Position numbers and translations under genes: made by a program | In this document: in pieces, positions 24,380 to 36,574 of the stretch | Layout: every line of letters starts with the position of its first letter | Position numbering within the stretch: the stretch's first letter is position 1 | Source: Rhipicephalus microplus | Lineage: Eukaryota; Arthropoda; Arachnida; Ixodida; Ixodidae | Length of the DNA stretch: 64,000 nucleotides | Assembly: GCF_043290135.1 (NCBI RefSeq) | Contig: NC_134710.1 | Span: forward strand, 323,118,017-323,182,016 | Direction of reading: 5' to 3' | Notes under the pieces: model-generated | The model's database searches: none | The model's input: the letters and a program-made list of their open reading frames with translations, nothing else | Told to the model about the DNA's origin: nothing

Positions 24380-24720
24380 AGGTCAATTATACCATACATG
24401 ACTTTCATGTCATGAATACTATGTTCGGACGTGTCACTGACCTTCGTTGTCAGTTCACGTCACGTGATACCGAATTTGGCATATGTGAAACTAGCGAAAC
24501 GGCAGCGAGCGCGCAATGAGCGTAGCATGTAATGATGTTTTGTATCGCACGCGTATAATGACTATCTTGTGTGAATATGTCATTTACCTTTTTCGTCTAT
24601 TTACGTTATGTGATGCCGAATTTGGTATATGCGGAGCTAGCGACACGTCCGTGACCGCGCCATGAGCGTAGCATATAATTATGTTTCACATGACCCTCAT
24701 ATCATGACTATCACTGCACA
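24380..24720. repeat. Short satellite, about 140-bp period
   Basis: Two adjacent units share gtgataccgaatttggcata / gtgatgccgaatttggtata, agctagcga and catgagcgtagcat, at about 24465 and 24609. Partial units occur on both sides (tcatgtcatgaatactatg, tcatatcatgactatc). It ends exactly where the segmental array begins. Confidence 0.7.
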
Positions 24721-24723
24721 GTC

Positions 24724-24956
24724 ACAGTGGTCTAGTGGATAAAATTGTTAGGCTGCTGACCCGCTGGTCATGGGATGAAATCCCGGCTGCAGTGCGTGCA
24801 TTTTCGACAAAGGCGAAAAGCCTGCTGGCCCGCATGCTCTGGTTTTGGTACACGTTAGAGAACCCAAGGTGGCTTAAATTTCTGGAGCCCTTCACTACAG
24901 CGTCTCTCATAATAAAGTTGCAATATTGGGACGTTAAACCGCATATATCAATCATT
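24724..24956 (+). mobile_element. SINE at start of unit A, diverged or chimeric
   Basis: The head (cagtggtctagtggataaaa), body (gagcccttcactacagcg) and tail (atatcaatcatta) identify the SINE. It carries an insertion near the A box and a poor B box. Its 5' half lacks the diagnostic ggc(g/a)tggcagccc of the SINEs that begin units B and C, while the sequence beyond its tail matches theirs. That pattern suggests either strong divergence or a recombinant SINE. Confidence 0.75.
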
Positions 24957-26368
24957 ATGATATCCAGGTATTCGTACAATTTTTATCGTATCCTGTTGCA
25001 ACGTGTCACTGCATGAACAATTGGGCACACCACATTGAAACCGCAGTTTTAATCGTTTTTCGCGTGCAATAACGCGCAAATACTACTAAATGTGACTGTT
25101 ACTAAAAACGCGTGCGAAGAAATCAATAAAATAAGTTTTCCCTGGAGGAATGCACATGTATGACGCAAAAAGGATGATGAATAAGTGAGAACATGAACTG
25201 TCACACAAGTGACAAACATGTCTTTGTCAGTTCGTTATTGATTGTCGGTGGGCTGGTTTGGAAGCGTTGTAACGTGAAAAAGAAAGTGTCCTCATGTCGT
25301 ACCGGTCCTTAAGCGCATTACCTCTTTTTTCTCATCTAACTCAGCAACATGCGTCGTAGAGCTACTTTCACGAGGTACTATGTGCGACCACACCGAACAA
25401 AATGCGCTTGTTATGCTTGACGACGGCACCCGCTTGTGTAACCACGTGTACACCTGGACAGAGATTCTCCAACTCAAAAAAGTATTCCAGAATGCAGATA
25501 TCGAAATGCAAGACCTGGAAGCCCTAATTATAGATACTCAGATACATTTGCCTTTGCTGTAACCCGATAATATGGAAATACTCTTGCATAAAGAACAAAC
25601 AAGTAGTCCCGAATACAGATACAAGAATAAATTACTAGGAAATGCTGATGCTCCACGAAGACATTTATTAGACACAGGATAAGTATGTCATTGCTTTTTC
25701 TCCTCAATGAACAGAGGAAGCCAGACCTGAAACATTTATCCCTAGCGAGCACAAGTGTATAAAAATATTAACCATTAACTATATAGACACAAGGTTGATA
25801 TTGATGAGTTGGTGCTTGCCCTACATGTAATCGAGCAACATCATCTACTCAAATACGCTGCCATATACAGAACATCGGTTCGGCCTCGCTAGTGTCAGGA
25901 AATAACTTACTGCTCGAGAAAAATGTGGGGGGCGGTGGCACTTGCTTATAGAGACCACGACTTTCGGCGGTAAAGTATCAGAGTACTAACTTCGCGAATG
26001 TCATTGGGTGATGTGCTTTGCTGCATAGGAAATTTTTTCCTTTGGAGAAACCTGCGTCATCGTCACCCCTCAGTGAGTGGCGACATGCTTTTGCTTGGCT
26101 TAGCACATATTTTCGTAAAAATTGTTGTGGTAAATTTGTCTTGCGCCGTATCGCAATACGTTCTATGCATCACAAACGTATTTCACTAATCAGATACCAA
26201 AAGATTTTTTTCCAAATCAAAAATAGCCCGATACATAAATACTGACGCGGACAAGTATCCCTTAGGTGCTATCTTAAATACTATCGCGATACAAGGCTAT
26301 TGCGATACTACCCAGTGATGACACACGCACACACATTGGAAACTGCCGCTGTAGTTCTTGAGTGCTCA
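24957..26368. other. Unit A, non-coding 5' part
   Basis: It matches unit B in two pieces (39823-40790 and 46267-46730) and unit C up to about 61507. Short frames here, such as 25380-25562, are not maintained in unit B, which has an (AAC)n insertion. No gene is supported. Confidence 0.6.
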
Positions 26369-26379
26369 TAACGGCATGA

Positions 26380-26553
26380 TTGATTGATATGTGAGGTTTA
26401 GCGTCAAAGCACCATATGCTTATAAGAGATGCCGTAGTGAAGAGCTCCGGAAATTTCGACCACCTGGGTTTTCTCAACGTGCACCGAAATATGAGCACAC
26501 GGGCCTACAACATTTCCGCCTCCATTGGAAATGCAGCCGCCGCAGCTGGGACG
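26380..26553 (-). mobile_element. 5'-truncated SINE, minus strand (unit A)
   Basis: The tail tgattgatatgtgaggttta and body tttccgcctccattggaaat are present, and the tRNA head is missing beyond gcagctgg. An 11-bp target duplication with one mismatch, taacg(g/a)catga, lies at 26369-26379 and 26554-26564. Unit B is an empty site here (cgtaacgacatcag at about 46745), and unit C carries the same insertion. It therefore inserted in the A/C lineage after the split from B. Confidence 0.88.
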
Positions 26554-26564
26554 TAACGACATGA

Positions 26565-29500
26565 GCATCTGAAAGGATGTAACGTTTAGAGCGCTCTAAA
26601 AATGCGGAGTTCTCTTAAAGCACAGAACCTGCATTAAAATAAAACTTCTTCCACTAAAAGGATTCCTGATGGAATATTTGGGCTATTCTGGATGCTGATA
26701 TATTAGTGAAGTCGACTGACCCATGGGCAAAAAAAGAATGGTTCAAATTTTGTCGATGAACTTGTTAGTTTAAATCGCAAGGTTTCAACCCTGCGATAGC
26801 TTTGAAGAACTGGTTACAAAGCTCCCATGTAAAGCGAATCAGTCGTTCTGCTGAAGTCTCTTTTTCGGGTAGAAAAGTGACTGTGCTGACGAACAGTGTA
26901 AGTCATTGTCGAAGGAGACGATGAAGCCATAATGCAATCTATTCAGTAGGCAATACTTTGCGCCCCGAATCGTCCATGTATATTGGGCATGATTGCAAGT
27001 TGATACTTTCTTATTTGTGCTCGTACACTAACCCTTGTAACGACCGAATGCAGGCAAAAAATAATCAAGTGCGCAATGTTTTAATAAATCAAAACTTTAT
27101 CCTTTGTTAAAGAAGAGAAAACATGAACAAAATTACCAGAACCACGCACGCTTGGACTTCTCGCTATTACCACGCTTACGGAGGGCTCTCAACGTGTGAT
27201 TGATAGATGAAATATAGGAACAGAATTTTAAATTGCTTATCTCGGTCAGATCCTACTTCTCAGGTCGAGCGCTGGATGGTGCCTACAAGGCTCGATGCTA
27301 TTGGCAAAGTCTGCGTCTGAGCTCGACGCTGCTTTTGTATTGAGAAGAGAGATAATGAAACATTTATCGATAATACATAAGTTACTAGTGATTGGACCTC
27401 CCAGTCCCGAAGAGCATTGGCTCTTCCCACATGCGGTCCGGGCTTGGTCGAACTGTTGCTGCACGAGGTCAGGAATGAACGGGGTCACCTGTCACTCGAC
27501 TATAGTACCTTCATGATCCCACGATATATTGAGATCGTTGTAGCGCTGCAAGACCATATGAAATGAAGTGACCGTCTGAAGAGAGAACTTACACTGCGGA
27601 TTCTATACACAGAAGGGTCTGTTTTTTGACAATATATAAGAAGTTGGAAAGTATGATGAATATAATCGTCCACACGCGATCTGTGCTGTCTTATGTAATC
27701 TAGGATCTCGGTGGGGGGGGGGGGGGGGGGGTAGAGTGCATATATTCAGCCTGATGTGTTGCAGGGTACCTGTATAGAAAAAAAAGGGGCTGGGGATAGT
27801 TCTGGTCAGCTCACTGTCAACAATGTTGGCCCGAGAGTGGACCTCGCATAGCCACGGTAAAATCATTATTAGCCCGACGTTGTGTGTTGCTTTAGTGGCG
27901 TTGCTCAGGAGTATACTCTTAGTCTGCTACTGCTTAGGCGTTATATTTATAATCTCTCTCTCATTTCATTCTCTCAACCATTATTAATGTATACTAGGGA
28001 TCGTGTTTTTTTTTTCGGAAAGATTGGTGACCGCCTTGCCAAGTTTAGTTATTACACATTTACATCTATTATCTTTTGATTGAATATAAATGAGCTGCAG
28101 TTGAATGTTAACACCTTTCAGTAATATTATTTGCACTAAATTTTAGCTACTCCATTGTAAACAGACAATAAAGATTCGTGGGTCTGATTTGCAACATTTC
28201 CCCAGCGCACAAACCCTTTGGTGTAGGGTTATGATAGTTCTAACTTGGAAGAATAACCTTATTGAAATTTCGGGTGATATGTGCAAATCTACAGATTGCT
28301 TCCCGAAAACTTGCGATATTGTGACGAGTGGGTAAAAGAGATGTTCTAATGTTCATTATTTTATTATAAACTTTCGTACTCCGTACGTGCGTAGGACACT
28401 ACGTATGCTGAAAATTACAGTAGAATGATTTTATTACGAAAAGGGTGCACACTGAAAATTATTGAAATTTATTGCGGAAAGTCACAACACTTTAGCACTG
28501 AACCATTGTTCATCAAACATTACCTGCTAAAGGCCTGTCAGACTAAGTATTATAAATTGTTTCGATAGGTAAAAGTGAACAACATGGTTCTTGCCCTGTG
28601 GCCGTTCTTGCCTTCCACAACGTATATACGCAGATATACAGAAGAGTTGAAATTCTTTGTTATATATTGTAATGATGCTTCGAGTTTCATTACTATATCA
28701 TGCGCATAATCCTCCGCAATAAGTATTTATTCAGGTATACATGATATTCTATTCTTACCCTATAAATAAAGTTACACAGCTACCCAATTGGGTAATTAGG
28801 CAATTTTGCATATTTATACCGAACAGTCATTCAAACATAATGACTATGCTTTTTGTCTGAACGGGAGAAACATAATTATTCACTCCTTTCATTCTACATA
28901 CGTTATTTTTCTCATGAAAGATCAATCCTAAAAATTTCTCATCAACTCGTATAACAAACTTTTTGCCGATCCCCTTCAGTGGGTATGAACCATACTTGAG
29001 GCGCCATCATCATGATCATCAACCTATTTCTAGCAAATCTTCAGCAGCGGGTGTGAGTCACAGTGTTCAGACGAGCAAGAAGAAGAACTCACCAGGTCCA
29101 GTGAGTTGGATGTTTTTTTGTTTTTCTCGTCTGTCGTCACGTATTTCTAATGGGAGACTAACTGTGTGATAAATACGCGAAGTGATCTTCAAGATCCTGG
29201 CTGGGGTTGGTCTGCTTTGAATTCATGTGAGCTGCTACGCTATGTCCAGCTTTCGTCATTGCTGGCAATGTCGTGCACGAAAATACTTTTGTGTTAACAT
29301 GGCGCTGCAAACCATCCATCAGCAGATTCGACCGGGCTTATATTCCACGTGCATTAGAGGCGTTGGACTCCAACTTACGTGTCCCGCATCTCCCACCTTC
29401 TCCTCTGTACATCTATGACCATAATCGGATTCTCTTAAAACTCAAACTTCATTTTCTTTGTCGCAGAAGCCCTTACGTATTGATGCTCGCGTTCTGCAGG

Positions 29501-29930
29501 ACGCGTGCTCTCGGTCAGATTTTTCAATTGCGATACTGACTGCATGCGTGTGGCTCATAAGATCGGGATTCACTTAAAACGCAGTGGCGCCTGCACTGCT
29601 CTGTTAAAGGGCTTTCATTTTGTCGTCGAGTTTTGGAGGAGCAAGCCAATACTCCAGCAAAGTTACTTGTCGCCTTGCACGACGAAACGCTGTCTCCCCC
29701 AATGCGAGCTTCAAAGCTTGAACTACGTAAGCGTTTCTAGCATTTGATTGCAACCTCCTCTCTGGCTGTGGCTTCATTGCGTTGTAGACACAACCCCTGT
29801 GGTCATCCTGCGGTGCTATGCTATGCACGAGGCAATGGTTTTTTAGGCAGTCACAGCCATCTGTTTCTATGACCACGCAGATACCAGTGGCGCAGACGTT
29901 ATCTACGCGTGATAGATCTGTTTTCTTGGC
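26565..29930. other. Unit A, non-coding middle
   Basis: It aligns with 46750-51150 of unit B and, up to 27996, almost identically with unit C. It contains a 19-base G run at 27713-27731. An 80-codon minus frame (27246-27488) is identical in unit C but shifted in unit B. An 80-codon plus frame (29505-29747) has an equal-length counterpart in unit B. None has a recognised domain. Confidence 0.55.
29505..29747 (+). CDS. Conserved 80-codon frame, unknown (unit A)
   Basis: It has the same start, stop and length as 50719-50961 in unit B. The products share KRSGAC, LKGFHFVV and NYVSVSSI but differ at many residues. No domain, signal peptide or membrane segment is apparent. Other frames across the same DNA are also partly open, so this may be chance preservation. 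Function is unknown. Confidence 0.2.
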   Translation: MLSVRFFNCDTDCMRVAHKIGIHLKRSGACTALLKGFHFVVEFWRSKPILQQSYLSPCTTKRCLPQCELQSLNYVSVSSI

Positions 29931-29931
29931 A

Positions 29932-30645
29932 TAGTTTGAAACAATGTCAGATCCGGCCTTGAAGACAATACAATATGGGCAATGCTTACTGGTTTGCCCT
30001 GTGTTCCTCAACCAGCTGCTGATTGCCTGCACCTCCCCCTATCAGCCGAAGATGTTAAAGACGGCATTGCATACTATAAAACGTGGAACCACCCTTGGGC
30101 TTGACGGCTTTCCAATTGAGTTTTACTGTAAAAGCAGCACTAATAGAACAATTTCTTGACTAATTTGGTTGACTTGTACGCCGAATAATTCTCCACGCTT
30201 TCAGTTTTGTATCAGATTGTTGACCCGCAAGGTGGTGTGTTCAAATAAAGATGGCTGTATTCGCGGACAAGGTTTTAGACGGAATCCACACCGTTTGTCT
30301 GAATGCAGTTTGAGTCGTGTACTGTTGTACACATTCTCTTTAATTTTTTTTGCACTATAGCCGATCAATGGCGTTTCGCATCTTGTGCACAACACCATAT
30401 GCCTGAAAATTTTCCACTGTTGAAAGAGCTACGTTTTGAGACAATTATTTTGGTGCCATGTAGAGCGATATGCAGGTATCGACAATTGACTTTACATATT
30501 AATGAACACTTGGCGAGCCTTAAATACAGGCAGTCGTATGGTACTCACGAGGATCGCAGTTTAAACTACGTCAGCGCAAATCCTCGCCATTTTACTTGTT
30601 ACGCTGAGAACGGTTCAATACTTAGTAAACTTCAAAGCTTCAATT
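29932..30645 (+). mobile_element. Unit A-specific segment with LINE RT fragment
   Basis: The segment is absent at the corresponding point of unit B (about 51144). Near 30060-30130 it encodes a reverse-transcriptase block, TIKRGTTLGLDGFPIEFY, the classic GLDG-(F/L)P-EFY motif of L1/Tx1-type LINEs. A preceding LSAEDVKD lies in the neighbouring frame, so a frameshift is present. It is a short, dead fragment with a different RT motif from the LINE in unit B. Confidence 0.55.
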
Positions 30646-31500
30646 GACGCCTTGAGCAGGGCTTGACCACTTGTTCACACGTTGCCTCCAAGGACACCCC
30701 GTGCTCAGTAATTTTTCAACTCGAGAACTGTGGCCACGTATGCGGAAAACGCTGTTCCATAAAAAAAAAAAACACGCGGTAGCAGGAGCGCTTGAGCATA
30801 TGACTTCGTCTGCACTAGCTGTACAAACACTAACGTAGTACCTGGTTTGTTTCGAATCCAGTACCATTTCTCGAACAACATTGCAGTTGCGCAGTCAACT
30901 ATCGCTTATCAAGCAGCTGGCTGCCATGACGATCGCGATGATTGTGCGCCAATTGAATGAACGCCTATACAAGTAACTCGCCAGTATGGATCAATTGTTC
31001 GGGCAATTATTGTACTGTTTAATATAAAAGATTTACCAACGCTGATGTAATTAGGGTCAATCTTAAATAATCATTATATTTGCGGCAAAACATCAGTGTG
31101 GGCGCGAGAGTATAATACATAAGTATGTTTATTGTTGTTTCAGTATTATTTGTGCCAACCAACAGCCACAATGATGCCATATTCATGTTCTTTTACCTTG
31201 TGGTATACAATTTACTGCTCTGCTGATAAATATATGGTGTTAACTACAGCAACATCAGCGGTAATCGAAGTTAAGGGTGGAATGGCGAGCCAAGGAGAGA
31301 ACACATGACAGCTATGGTTACTGCATTAAGTTTAGTTTTCCTTCTATATCTAGCCACCTCCTGCGCTAATCATGTTTTGGTATCTATAGAAATAGTCAAC
31401 CTACATTGTTTGATTTATTCATGATCAGCTTTATTAGCTTCCGAGCAGCACGGGTCTTCTGAGACTGCAACAGCAATTGTTTGTCTTCTCTCTTACGCAG
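30646..31500. other. Unit A region upstream of the LRR exon
   Basis: It aligns with 51150-52009 of unit B. It ends in a pyrimidine-rich acceptor (tcttctctcttacgcag). A non-coding first exon and promoter must lie upstream if the gene was ever transcribed from here, but I could not place them. Confidence 0.45.
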
Positions 31501-33361
31501 CCTAAGTTGAGCACCCAGCAGTGATATACTGAGACAAAGAAAGATGGCAGGAGCGGGTGGGTCCAAGCCCACCCTGAAAGGAAGAAGAGATTTGCTGGAG
31601 AGTTCATTTACAAATGAAGGATTCGATGAGTTTTTGCCTTGCACAGCCACCACTGCGAGCAAGTGGCAGCTTGTCGATCATCTCTCCATGCTGAACGATG
31701 TCCTCTTTTGGGCTTAAATTCAACTGAGAGAGACGCCGGAAACGTGTGGACAACTAACTCTCACGAGTTTTGTAGACAAGGGAATGCGCATTCAGAGTGA
31801 CTCGGGAAGGACCAGATATCTCTGTTTCAACGGATACTCAAGGCACACGCATGTATATATCACGTCAACATTTATTACGACGCGCCTTTTAAATATGAAC
31901 CAAAAATTTTCGATGTCATCATACGTAGGCCACTTCGAGTTGATTTCAGAGCATCTGTGTTGAACAAATATTCTGATGACGCCCTGTGTTCGATGTAACG
32001 CTTCGATGTAATAGAAAGTTCTGCCGTTTCGTCGTACGACAAACTGCAGTTTTCTCTGCCGAAGGTCATTCGGATTCACTCATCACTGACTACTGTCAGG
32101 ATGGGCGCGTTGTGCCTGACAGGCAGTAGGACCAAATGGCTTGTCACAGCGTTGAAAAAAATAGTACGCTCAAAGAGCTGTCGATTCATGATTCGGCGAT
32201 TTGCGACGCCGGACGAGATGTGTTAGCAGATTACTTGAAGACCAGCACCTCACTCATCACCCTCAGTGTAAGCGCCGATGATATCACCAGAAGAAACTGC
32301 TTCAATTGGATTGCGGATGGGCTGCTCCTAAACGAAGCAATCGAGAACCTAAATCTGACCAACGTTGTTTTCGATCGAGGGAATGCTCAACTGGCGGCGC
32401 ACATCTTTAGTGAAAATAAAACCATGCAAAGCTTTAGCGCTGTGTATTGCGCTCAAGACTTATCTCTTCAGCCAGGCACCGCTTACAACTTGTGGCAAGC
32501 ACCGCTTTGCAACAACAACACGCTGAATTTGCTCTTTTCCATGTGGAAGCAAGAGCACTGGGTCGATTTCTTCTGGACTGCTGCTCGAAAGGCAAGCTTG
32601 AAAAACATCATTGTTTTTGTACACTACTCCAATCATTGCTACCTACCAACGTTGTGCAAGGTCTTAAAAGAAAGGGGGGCCGAAGAGAAGGTATTGCTGG
32701 GAACCTACTTTGTCCGTAATGGCATGGACTTGATATACTCAAAGGCATTCCAAGTCGATTGTTCAAATGTTATGCTACGGTAGTCAATTAGGACAGAACA
32801 TTTGCCTATTGCAGCAGTTTACCCACATAACTTTCGTACGGTTGCGCATCAAGATGGGCCCCTATTTTTTCCCCTGGCCTCGTACATACAAGCTACGATG
32901 TCGCTGAAGAGGCTTCTTCTCACCTTGTACCGGGATGAAGCCGACACGGAACAGAATATGAACACATCTCAGATAGAGATAGCTGGCGCCTTATCCTTAA
33001 ATAGGAGGTTCAAGAACGTAGAAGTATTCTTGGATCCATATTACGACGACCATTACGAGAAAAGTACCGAGACCGCTGTGCTTTACTGACACCAAATAAA
33101 GAGGCTTGCCGAAGCGATTCAGCACAGTAGCACCATAGGAAGAATAAATTTCGGCTAGAGACATTCGCTCAAGGTCACCACCTTTCTGCGTTTTTTCTCC
33201 GAGAACGTCACTGACAACTACATACTTGTTGGTATCAACTTCTCCGGAACGCTGGACAGAGAATCCACGCAAGACTGTTTTAAAGTATGGGGCACTGTGC
33301 GTCGAAACTGCGGCATCGTGGCACACGCAGCGCAGTTCATTCGAGGAAAGAAATTGCGAAG
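31501..33361 (+). pseudogene. LRR gene, main exon, pseudogene (unit A)
   Basis: This is the homologue of the unit B exon at 52010-53898. The exon follows an acceptor ending at 31500, and the start codon is at 31544. The frame stops after 57 codons (TAA at 31715-31717). Later indels near 31810-31850, in-frame stops near 32000 and TGA at 33087-33089 break it further. An internal stretch (32136-32783) stays open for 215 codons and shows the ribonuclease-inhibitor-like repeats, for example NSTLKELSIHDSAICDAG and NEAIENLNLTNVVFD. The donor AAG|GTGAGT at 33361/33362 is conserved. It is more decayed than unit B, and no product is expected. Confidence 0.85.
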
Positions 33362-34680
33362 GTGAGTACTACAAAGTAGATACTTGTGTGCAAGTGACAG
33401 CCACTTAGTGTTAGAGGTAGTCAAATGAATGGGCGGATGAGTCATGCAGAATCAATAAGGTGCTTTTTACAAGGCGGAGCCTGAACAGCAGGACTTGGCT
33501 AGCTAATGCACCGCATACATTGAGACGTGTGCCATACAGCGATGAGAACGTGTACAGTTTAGATTTTTAAAAATTCAGCTATGGCAAGCAAATGGTCCGT
33601 GTCTCGTACTAGCGTTATTTGATGACAGCCACACGCAGCTTTCCTATATAAGGCCAGAATACTCGTATATTAAAAAGTAGAATTTTAGGGCCAAGTAATG
33701 CACGTTTACGTGTGATACTTGGCGTTCGTAGATACATAGATTCTTAAGTACACTTCATAATCTATCGTATAATGACCGTATTATAGCGGCATTAATTTAA
33801 TGCGGACACATCTATCTAGGCGAAAATTAGCGCAGGGACCAGATTTGCAACGACCTTACGGGGTGATCACTTGAAATTTTACGAGCACTTGTACCATAAA
33901 AGGTCACGTTTCAGACAATAAATAATATAGATATAAATGGTACACTCTTTCAACAAAATTGTACGTATAATCGTTAACGTTTTTTACCTCAGGAGATACT
34001 TTCACGTTTATCTTTATTAAAATTTTGATATAAATTTAAGACTGTCACTGTGTGGCATCGAGCAGAATAACTGTTCATGCCAGCATCAGAAAACCAACTA
34101 CCTGCACATGCTTGGCTGAAACATATTGCACCACCAGTTCAGTAAAAGCCTCATGCTGGATCTGTCTTTTGTTTGTGGATAAAACAAATTCATTAACCAC
34201 TGAGAGTACTCCCGGACTTAAGAATTTAAATCAGGGACTTAAGCAAGAACATTCGGTCTGCTCACCAGAATTCAAATTTGCAATATTGGTAAATCAGTAT
34301 TATGGCTACATGTCATGGTAATTTATTTTGTCAAACTATTACAACTGTTTTTTTTTTCAACTAATCCGGGATTTAAGCTCATTGAAGCTCAAGCAGTGAG
34401 ACATAGCGATTAGTTTATAACTGCTCGGTTAAACTTTCCCTTCCTTTTTTTATTTTAAAGTGTCGCAAATGTCCGGTATTCCATCATGGTAAAATAAATT
34501 TGTGTGCGCACTCTAGGGAAAACAAAAAAAGTCATTTTGATTTTTCAAGTTTTCTCAGACACCTGTCTCGCGACGTATAAGTTGATGGTTTAGGGTAACT
34601 CGCAAAGCAATTGCTTAAGTTGAGTTGCACGTCTGTTCGTTATATTACGCTGCATAAGATGGTCCATTTTTATGACGCAG
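33362..34680 (+). other. Intron of the unit A LRR pseudogene
   Basis: It runs from GTGAGT to tttttatgacgcag. It is AT-rich with no internal gene and matches the unit B intron (53899-55195) along its length, with a somewhat different size. Confidence 0.7.
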
Positions 34681-35023
34681 GCACTCGACCGGAGCACTAG
34701 AGTAGGTATGGCACCACGCTGGACTGCTCGAAGAGCTCGCTGAGCAACAGAGCATCAGCGTTGCCGAGGTCACTTCGATCGTTCGCCGCGGGCTTCTCAG
34801 CATTGAAGGCCTGCACGACTTCATGCGGCTGGCTGGCGTCGTCCAGGTCAGCTTCGTGTGCGAGCCTCGCCAACACGATCGACTTCAACTGGACACGCTC
34901 AAAGAAGAATGCTGGAGGCTACTGCGCCATTACCTGGTGCTCGACGACGTATGACAGCCCTCAAAGCACCAAACCTGCACTTACGGGCCCTATATTCAGT
35001 CCCTCAAGAAAACTGCCCCGTAA
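34681..35023 (+). pseudogene. LRR gene, terminal exon, pseudogene (unit A)
   Basis: It follows the acceptor at 34680 and would continue the frame at phase 2. The encoded segment includes HAGLLEELAEQQSISVAEV and EGLHDFMRLAGVVQ. It contains two stops absent from unit B: TAG at 34703-34705 (CAG in B) and TGA at 34952-34954 (CGA in B). The original stop, TAA at 35021-35023, overlaps an AATAAA polyadenylation signal (35022-35027), which unit C keeps and unit B has lost. Confidence 0.8.
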
Positions 35024-35056
35024 TAAAAGAGTTACTTTTGAAGTCCGTGTTTTACA

Positions 35057-35275
35057 ATGTTCGGTGGCATTGGCATTCTTTCACACGTAGTGTGTAGTTC
35101 AGCATTCGCCATTTTCATGCAACTCGAGACAGCTGTTACGGTAGTTTCGGCGCAATACACTGAGTGTCGCGATGGCTACGCCTGTGAAATCCGTGATGCA
35201 CAACGTGTTCGGTTACCCGAAGACGTATCCAAAGAATTTATGTTGAGCTTGTGGTCTCTCGGCAGTCAAGAATGA
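35057..35275 (+). CDS. Conserved 72-codon frame, unknown (unit A)
   Basis: It lies just downstream of the LRR terminal exon. An equal-length frame exists in unit B (55572-55790), sharing LSHVVCSSAFAIFMQLETAV and EDVSKEF and ending SLGSQE; in unit C the frame is shifted. The N-terminal 25 residues are hydrophobic enough to resemble a signal peptide or membrane segment. It could be 3' UTR with a chance frame or an alternative terminal exon. Function is unknown. Confidence 0.22.
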   Translation: MFGGIGILSHVVCSSAFAIFMQLETAVTVVSAQYTECRDGYACEIRDAQRVRLPEDVSKEFMLSLWSLGSQE

Positions 35276-36540
35276 GCCTGTCAACGCTTGGTATGAGACC
35301 AGGAAGCTTGCAACTGAGGACGCCTCGAGCTCTCGGTGTGAAATTTCGAGAATATACGCGATCTCGAGCTTGACGTGTAACTTCGAGGAGGACCGCATAT
35401 AAGATGGCACATTTTGATCACTACATGAGGTTCTCCCTCTTGACCATTTGTAGGATTTTCCGAACAATACCTCGTGAATCCTACTCCATTTAGCAAATTA
35501 ACAAAGGTGCCTTTAAGTTTCGACATATAAAATCGATTTCTGGCTACGTCATTTTAGTTATAATTGTTGTGGTACGTTAAATCCTAGATGTTAATAATAG
35601 TAAAATCGTTATAGAAAACGCAAGCAGAATTCATTATTGTAGTTATGAATCCTGCACGAAATATTTTATGTTTACTAGAGTCGTATGATAGGGTATGAAC
35701 GCACCAAAGTGATTTCCAGGATGGCCCGAGCTTCACAAGAAGAGAGTGCTCTGTGCAGGCAATGCGGTAGTCATGACAGGAAGATATTCCAGAGCGGTCG
35801 AAAGCAGTGTGAAGGAGAACGGTTACACATACTAACATTACGTAACAAGGGCAAACGGGGCATTTGCAGTTATCTTGAACGGAACTCCGCATGCGAATGC
35901 GTCAACGTTGGCATTCAATCAGGATTTCCCAATGCAACAACATCAGCGTGACTGCCGTGTTGTACTTCTACCAACTGCTTATCGGTTCTCTTACAGAAGT
36001 GTTTTTTTTTTCACTTGTATCTAATCATCTTGATATTTGTACACTCATATGCGCATGTTATCTAATTACAGCTTCAGCCCTGAACGAAGCCATTGAAGGA
36101 ATACATTTAGATAGTAATGAATGCGGTGTTTGAACTTTCCCACAGTTTAGTTTGTGGAGCAGAAAATTTCTCCTGTGTCTGACAGACATGCATGATTTAA
36201 AGGTGGCCGCCCATTCCGAAACGAACACATGCTACAGCATGTGCTACCTTAAGGGCACGTTGTGGCTGTAAAGCAAGTTCGACAATATTTGAAGGGCGCA
36301 ACTGCTCGTGGTTTACAGCGTTAAACCCATTAAAAAGAATGCAGCCATGTTAGAAAGCTTCACTGACACAAGCGCCTTTGAGTTTTATCAATACAGTTTC
36401 GTTGAGCAGAAATTAAAGCCCTCTAGTACTACCACGCAATAAAAAAATGCACCAAATGGTTGAATTAAACGCACCGGTGTGAAATATCGCTGTCGCATTC
36501 GACACTTGAGGGTGATTCTTGAAGGTCAGCTAATATATTT
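35276..36540. other. Unit A, non-coding 3' part
   Basis: It aligns with 55791-57060 of unit B, with no maintained reading frame. Nothing else is recognised. Confidence 0.55.
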
Positions 36541-36574
36541 TTAGGTGCGAAGCAGCTTCTAGCGGAGGTCAATC

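Noticed and set aside
25292..25562. Short frames on both strands near 25.4 kb, shared with unit C
   Set aside because: Unit B carries an AAC-repeat insertion and substitutions that break both frames.
27246..27488. 80-codon minus frame conserved perfectly between units A and C
   Set aside because: The surrounding non-coding DNA is equally identical, and unit B has the frame shifted, so there is no sign of coding constraint.
35685..35951. 88-codon frame with CRQCGSHD, possible zinc finger
   Set aside because: A single Cys pair only; the frame is interrupted in unit B.
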